Source: Seiridium cupressi (Eukaryota > Ascomycota > Sordariomycetes > Amphisphaeriales > Sporocadaceae). Taken from it: a DNA stretch of 64,000 nt. A model generated the notes under the pieces. It saw only the letters and a list, made by a program, of their open reading frames with translations. It was not told the DNA's origin and searched no databases. The first letter of the stretch is position 1, and every line of letters starts with the position of its first letter. Where the stretch lies: NCBI GenBank assembly GCA_036674765.1, contig JARVKI010000056.1:220430-284429 (forward strand). Direction: 5' to 3'. The position numbers were made by a program, and so were the translations under genes. This document shows, one piece after another, positions 58,601 to 64,000 of the stretch.

Positions 58601-60400
58601 TAGAATTACCATGTAATCCAAATAGAGCTTGACTAGATCCTCGCGAACCTCGTGGTTCACTTCGCGGTCGTTGAGAGGACTCGGAGAGGATATCGTCTCG
58701 GTCGCTGCTGGTGTTGTATGCGCTAAAGTCCTGAGCAAAGGATGGGCTCAGAATGCCTTCAGACTGACTAAGCGAGTGGGGCACAATCTGAGCTGCTTGC
58801 GATGAATAATGTGCGCGCACAGCGTCAATCTGGGATTGATGAGGCGATGCAGCATGGGAGGACCAAGCAGATGAGGTATGGTTGAATGAGATATGATCTA
58901 CAGCCTGTCCCCGGCTTTGATGGATATCAAGTTGCGCTGGTGCAGCTGACGATAACGATGCTGGGACGCCTAACAGGGAGCTAAAGGGATCTTGTGTTTC
59001 AGACCTGTGCGAGTTAAGTACTGTCTGCAAAAAATTAGAGTGATGTGTTGAAACGCTCTGCCCTCCACTTTCAGAGGGTTGGGGTGAGGCTGTAGCCTCG
59101 AGGGGCGGCACCGATTCCGGGACAGGAGTTTGCTTGCTGGCTGCCCAATCCCGTTGATGTGATGGGATTTCCGCCGCCGTCTCGCCCAGATTCTGATCGG
59201 ATTGAGATGGCGCAATGCTATTCTCCCTCACTACGTCTGGCTGAGTGGGCGGAATTTCTGTTTGTGTCCCAGGATCTTGGCCAGGATCGTTTCGGCTTGA
59301 ATTCGAGGTGGAAAATGCCGATGGCTCCTGGGAATCAGGGATAGTTCTGTTGCTTAAGAGGCCCTCCTGTGTCGAATTTGTCTGAGAAGGCAATAGATCC
59401 TCCTTGGGAGCCTCGGCAGTAACCTGAGGTTGACTCCCCTGACTTAGCTGAATAGCGAGGTATACTGAAGGATCGAAGCTAGGGCTCTGCCTTAACTCGA
59501 CGATAGTCTTCTTCTCCCTCGGATCTTCTTTCAAGGAGTCCGATTCCTCAGAGTCTTTTGGGGAACGGGTGTTTGAAGAGATCTTCTCCGTATCTTCGGC
59601 GTCAAGCGCCACCTTCTGCCTCTTACTCCGAGAGCGGAGGCCCGCGAGATCGACAGTTGTGTCAAGCCCTTTAGAGGCCTTCCGAGTATGCGATGTTATG
59701 GGAGGGGCGTCTGGGCCTTCTGACAGGTGCCTCGAAGAGGTTCTGGAACGGGAATCGGGCTTGTGGTCGCTATCATCTGGGTTGCTGTCAATGGGGTGTT
59801 TCTTGTGTTGGGCTTGCCAGGCCTGGAGCGCGTCGTCTGTCACTTCTTGCACCTGCCCATGTAGATTAGCACATTGATTCCTGGCCCGAGGCAGTCTTGA
59901 CTCACCCAGTCTGGCTTGTATGGCTTCCCGGCGTTGTCGCAGCCCTCCCACTCGACAAGATATCGGGTTGTCCCGTCCTCGCGGGTCTCTTCGTCGACGA
60001 TGTCTTTGATCGGCCAGTACTCCTGTTTCGGCCTCTTTCTCTTCTTTCTCGAGAGCGTGCCCACAGATTTGCGCTTCCTGATCTTCCTCTCCGGCCGCGT
60101 GATGCCTTGTGTCCCCCTTGCCGGCCGTTTCCGATCGTTCGCGCGCCTGTTCGCAATGGTCACAGAGTTGGGGGTCGTAGGGCTCATGGACGCCACGCTC
60201 TCGTTCGCGATTCGCGCTGCAGGGTCGTATTAGTCATCTATCATTTTGCCACATGGTCGCAATGCCCTGCAATAGTGTTTCTTACCAGTGCGACCGTCCA
60301 GGGCGAATTCCTGGTCGCTTTCAGTCTCGTGAACTTGATCGTCAGAGTGTCGCGCCTCGAGCGCGAGTTGGTGTGGCTGATGTAATCGCCTGCGCCACAT
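55655..60400 (-). CDS. Chromodomain protein with HDA2/3-like region, CDP-2-like
   Basis: Probably the heterochromatin factor known in Neurospora as CDP-2, part of the HCHC complex (HP1, CDP-2, HDA-1, CHAP) that deacetylates histones at AT-rich heterochromatin. Exons on minus: 60400-60286, 60216-59906, 59852 to about 58425, about 58345-56842, 56786-56592 and 56542-55655, roughly 1,480 aa. The chromodomain is YWPIKDIVDEETREDGTTRY with LVEWEGC and YKPDW, split by intron 2 and continued by VQEVTDDALQAWQ. A long Ser/Gln/Pro-rich disordered part follows. After SMKERLRQIRERNFG comes an HDA2/3-like domain (ILVLVRPGPLIDLLNNLCQ, VVIAFDHTYRQDL, LVLVTTTSIQHINMRI). A C-terminal coiled coil ends near LFAGQQQGNGRYAHLRD. 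The intron around 58345-58425 has a weak donor and its edges are uncertain. The start could also be Met at 60187. Confidence 0.78.
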
Positions 60401-61294
60401 TTCTGGCTGCTTGAAACGCAATTGTGGATTAACGAATATAGGCTTCCCGAGGATCCCGTAAGTGGAAAATATGGTAATTTCTCAGGTAAGACTTTTGAAA
60501 AGTATCGGGGTCCTGGAGATTATTAATTCCTGCAACCATATTCATCCAGAACGACGGCATGTTGGAATATTGGCGACAATACCTGACTGTCTACCTACTC
60601 GCTGGACAGTCATCTTTGGGTGCGGGGAGGGAACTTACTTTTATGAAATGGTCACTACCTAGATTATCAGATTACATGGAGATACGTCGGGGTTGCCGCC
60701 CATGCCGTTGTGAAGGTACGCTTGACTGGTGAATATTATGGCCATAAAAAGTTGTATAGTCTAGAAATATGATCCAGCCAATTTCTGTGAGATAATCTAT
60801 AATACACAGGCTTGTCGGGCTAAGGCCTAGACCGCTGTGGGACCCTTGAAAGTACAACAATACCTATTATGAAATCATTTTGTCTATTCACATCCATTGT
60901 GTATCTATACATGGGGTCGAATTGCTTGTACAAGTCCGATTGATGTCAACAATCAAAGCCGGGGTGATTGTCAAAGATTTTCTCTTCTATAAATTCCAGA
61001 ACATTCTGCGGCCATTATAAACAGGGTTACTATTATTGCACAATTTAGAAGTGATTTTAGTGCATTAGCAATCGAGGAATAAATACCAGACAGCCGTAGC
61101 TGCCTTTGGCAAGACTGGGTCAAGTTGTGCAGGTCGGATAGTCTACCGTGACATGAATTCGCACTCAATTATAAAGTATGTGCATACTGTTAACCTTGAG
61201 CAGTGGATATAACGGATTGAGCAGTTTTATGAACAACGTATACAAGAAGGAATTAACGTCGCTCTTTCTCTATAATTTGATCTGCCAACTCGAC
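60401..61294. other. Intergenic region, nothing recognised
   Basis: About 890 bp, moderately AT-rich, between the start of the chromodomain gene and the 3' end of the repeat-protein pseudogene. It contains the presumed chromodomain-gene promoter. Confidence 0.4.
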
Positions 61295-63312
61295 CTATGA
61301 CCTGTGTCTCAATTCAGCCCACTGCCGCAAGAGTCTGATTCGCTTCAAGAGAAATTCGATCTTGGGTCTGTCCGACTCAAACGTAACCCTCAGCTTTGAG
61401 GCATCATGTGTGACTTCGCGATCAAGTAGTTTCAGAGTGCCTGTTATACGATCCGTCTCCGCATGTAAGAGTTGATGCTGATACCACATATGCCTGCCAT
61501 ATGTTTTCATGAGAGCCTGCATCTGTGCAGCCTCAACTCCGCACCAACCCCGCTCAAAAAACCCATCCTCAACCAAACTAATCATTGCGTTGCAAAGAAG
61601 AATTATGATCGGAAGTGCATTGATACCCGGGTCCTTATCATTTTGGTCAATGCAAGCAAAGTCCTGTCCAGTGGATTAGGTCAGCTGATATTGTGTTTCA
61701 ACCCAGTGAATTCCACCCACAGGGCTTGGATTGTAGCGAACAGTTGCTTACCAGCCAAATGTATAGGTCATCTTCGCTCAATGTGCCACCTTCTTGTTTC
61801 ATTCGGAGAAATTCCGCTAACGCATTGCGCATTCTTTTGTATTGTGTATGTTCGTCGTCGTCAGGCTTCACGGTAGTTGTGTTGGGTTGCTGCTTCTGCC
61901 ATCGCTAAGACAAGAAAACGACAGTCTCTTCCGAGGTTTGTCCATATCTGGCCACATCGACACTTAATAATTTGCGTGTTATGTCATCGCTGGCCGACGG
62001 TAGTCTTCCCAACTTCACAAAGTCCGAGTACCGCACAACCCTGAACTCGTTGAACAAATCCATTTTCGCTTCATCAATGCCTAGCAAGGTAGCGTAGCGG
62101 TCCCGGAGGTTTTGGAAAATTTTGTTTCCGCCTTGAGTTAAAACCGGGCGCATATGTCTGTGAAGTATCTCTCTGGAGTGCTTCTTGTGTAAAGCTTCGC
62201 GTTTGAGTCCAGCCACTCGCTCCGGGCTATGATATTTCGCCAGACTCCTCAGCACCACGCGCTCCATCTCGTGTTCGCTATTGAACACCGCATAGTCCAG
62301 AGCATTATAACCTTGCTCATTGTATTGGTCCAAGGTGATATCGGTATCTGCCAAGGCCCGGAGGTACTCACTATGCTCGTCCGAAGGCTCCTTGCATAGT
62401 GCAACTGCACAGGCTTGCATGTCATGTAGATAGCTGGGCTCCAGGAGCTCCTTCGCCACATTGACTTGATCATCGCGCAGCAATGAAGAAGTGCTTAAGG
62501 ATCGTAACAAAGTCCTGAGACTAGTTTCTCGAGGATGACTTGTCTTCTTTTGCCAGATTTTCCTGTATCTGACAGCCTCACTCATGTTTCCAGTGAGGGC
62601 CTGAACGAGTTTTAGTCGGTTGCTGTCCATTGCCCCTACACTTTGAGCATTAAACAGCGGCTTTATCAGCCATGTCGGGTTATTGTTTCGCTCCAATATT
62701 CGTTGAAGCTTCGGCACCATATCAACGCGTCTCTCCATTTGTAAGATGGCTTCTCGTAACAAGTACGTGTTGATATGCTTCTCGGGTAGTTGGCAGTTTC
62801 TTCGGCTGAGATTTCCAATTGCACAAAGAACGTCTGCTTCTGTCTGAAAAGCGCACTGTCTATCATAATAGGGAGTGCTTCCCGTCCAGGACCCTGTATT
62901 TGCATGCTTTCTCGCATATGGTAAATGACATGATTCTTTTGCTTTGTAATAGTTGCTCGAGTGCTGATGCATGACTGCTAGTTCATCTATAGTCTCGAGG
63001 CGATACAAATGATTCCCATATGCGAGTTGAAAAGCTTGTTCCAGGTCCTTCACGACAGTCGACAGCCGACCCAGCGGATAACGTATCGAGCCTATCTCGA
63101 CTGACACCTTCTGGTTTGGTGCGATTTGGTTCCGAAAGCGCACCAGGGCTACGATACGTATCTGCATGCTCGAATTCCCGGAGGATATCCTCCCATTGTG
63201 CAAGCTGACGGTATCGCGCGGCTGCTGCCAAATGTTCCTCGCAGACACCGAATGTATCACGATATTCTGGTTTCGGCATGTGGCGGTTGTCTGTTCCGAT
63301 GGGGGAAGTCAT
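61295..63312 (-). pseudogene. Repeat protein with SHRW/CIDQ-type C-terminal module, interrupted by a stop
   Basis: The N-terminus starts at ATG 63312 (MTSPIGTDNRHMPK) and runs to about 63085. An intron of about 57 nt (donor GTCAGT) is needed to enter the second frame at DLEQAFQLAYGNHLYRLE. Helical, TPR-like repeats and one ankyrin-like unit (DITLDQYNEQGYNALDYAVF) follow. The C-terminal module should read VVFLSHRW or VVFLSQRW, but a TAG at 61905-61907 sits in frame between VVFLS and RWQKQQ. Beyond it the frame continues with EHTQYKRMRNALAEFL and IWL. A clean intron (61664-61751) joins this to DFACIDQNDKDPGINALP, then FFERGWCGVEAAQMQAL and a coiled-coil end. The continued conservation after the stop suggests a recent lesion (CAG to TAG would be a RIP-type change). 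The module resembles TIR-like fungal proteins. Confidence 0.68.
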
Positions 63313-63921
63313 ACTGCTTTGCTGCAATGTAAGGCAAGTAAGCTACAGAAGGCATTTTCCGTTCACGGATCCGTCATGGATAGTTGGGCCTCTTCGAGAG
63401 CTTCACGGGATAGCATCACGTCTTATACTCGCACATACACCCCATGAGATGGCTCTCAGTCCATCTCGGCAGCAATTGGAGTTAAGCAACCTGATTGGTG
63501 ACCTGTCATTTGGTAGTGGTGGGACCACAAGGATGCTGACTGCACCAAAACTGACGTTTCTCGACACCAAGTTTCAGAACGACTGCCAAGTGGTATTCCG
63601 TGTTACCCCAACAAGGCTACAGATGCTTGCGATCTGTTCCATTCTATGAGTAGCACACCGAACCTACCAAATGAATTAAAAGAGAGGGTGTTGTAGCGTG
63701 GTAATTCAAAACGGGGGGTCATCTGCGGAGCGCAGCCCCGTTTGAGCCCCTGACTTGCCGGTAAGGCTGTTGCTGATTGTCAAGGATTAGTCAAGATTCC
63801 ATACATGTAGGCACTTTCTTGAACAGAGACTGTTTCATTGCGTCTTATTCGTAATCATCTGGTAAAGCACATAATCGGTTGGCTGCGTGAGATGACGTTT
63901 GAAGGGGCAGACACTAGAGAC

Positions 63922-63923
<2 letters not shown>
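63313..63923. other. Terminal intergenic region, nothing recognised
   Basis: About 610 bp upstream of the repeat-protein pseudogene. Short open frames show no motif. No RNA gene was identified. Confidence 0.35.
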
Positions 63924-63984
<61 letters not shown>

Positions 63985-64000
63985 CGGCGGGGGGGGGGGG
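63924..64000. other. G homopolymer at window end (likely artefact)
   Basis: About 77 bases are almost pure G, with a single CGGC interruption near 63985. Natural fungal DNA rarely has such a run. Two-colour sequencing chemistries produce exactly this, so it probably marks a contig end. Confidence 0.8.

Noticed and set aside
63924..64000. Telomere or G-quadruplex locus
   Set aside because: No TTAGGG-type units; a pure G run is better explained as a sequencing artefact.
1..64000. CRISPR arrays, phage or bacterial operon features
   Set aside because: Spliceosomal introns and fungal families throughout; no regularly spaced direct repeats seen.

Overview
The window is nuclear DNA from a filamentous ascomycete (Pezizomycotina, most likely Sordariomycetes). 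Support: short GT-AG introns of about 50-130 nt with CTAAC/CTAAT-type branch points, fungal-specific families (Pth11-like membrane proteins, HET domain, 2EXR, NLR-like proteins, a chromodomain-HDA2/3 protein), and AT-rich islands plus nonsense changes in CpA context that resemble repeat-induced point mutation (RIP). No tRNA, rRNA or CRISPR was found. Gene models below were joined by eye from splice signals and reading-frame continuity.

Layout. (1) 1-3748: 3' part of sec16, a housekeeping COPII scaffold gene. (2) 3749-13080: sparse, with a Pth11-like receptor-type membrane protein and a HET-domain gene that seems to be split by a coding-plus-AT-rich insertion. (3) 13556-16086: an intact P450 and a decayed P450. 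(4) 16258-24346: a probable programmed-cell-death/allorecognition island, made of a hydrolase-NB-ARC-TPR NLR, a CHAT (caspase-like) protease, and, divergent from the protease, a gasdermin-like gene. (5) 24925-27248: relics (P450 fragment, berberine-bridge-type FAD oxidase pseudogene). (6) 28678-47533: a probable biosynthetic cluster for a prenylated aromatic compound: SDR, two FAD/BBE oxidases, P450 of CYP7/8 style, O-methyltransferase, UbiA aromatic prenyltransferase, cupin protein, and two Pth11-like membrane proteins. No PKS or NRPS backbone gene is in the window. (7) 47540-49185: AT-rich island and a truncated membrane-protein relic. (8) 49373-53711: a divergent pair, a coiled-coil vWA protein and a UBA/ankyrin-like AAA+ ATPase. 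(9) 54129-60400: a 2EXR protein and a chromodomain protein resembling the HCHC-complex subunit CDP-2. (10) 61295-63312: a repeat protein with an SHRW-like / CIDQ C-terminal module, broken by an in-frame stop. The window ends in a G homopolymer that looks like an assembly or sequencing artefact.

How the genes may work together. In the 16-24 kb island the NLR could sense, the CHAT protease could cut, and the gasdermin-like protein could form pores; this follows the published fungal gasdermin/protease pairing but is inferred here from gene content and order. In the 28-47 kb cluster, prenylation (UbiA), O-methylation, P450 oxidation and FAD-dependent oxidative cyclisation would decorate an aromatic precursor made elsewhere.
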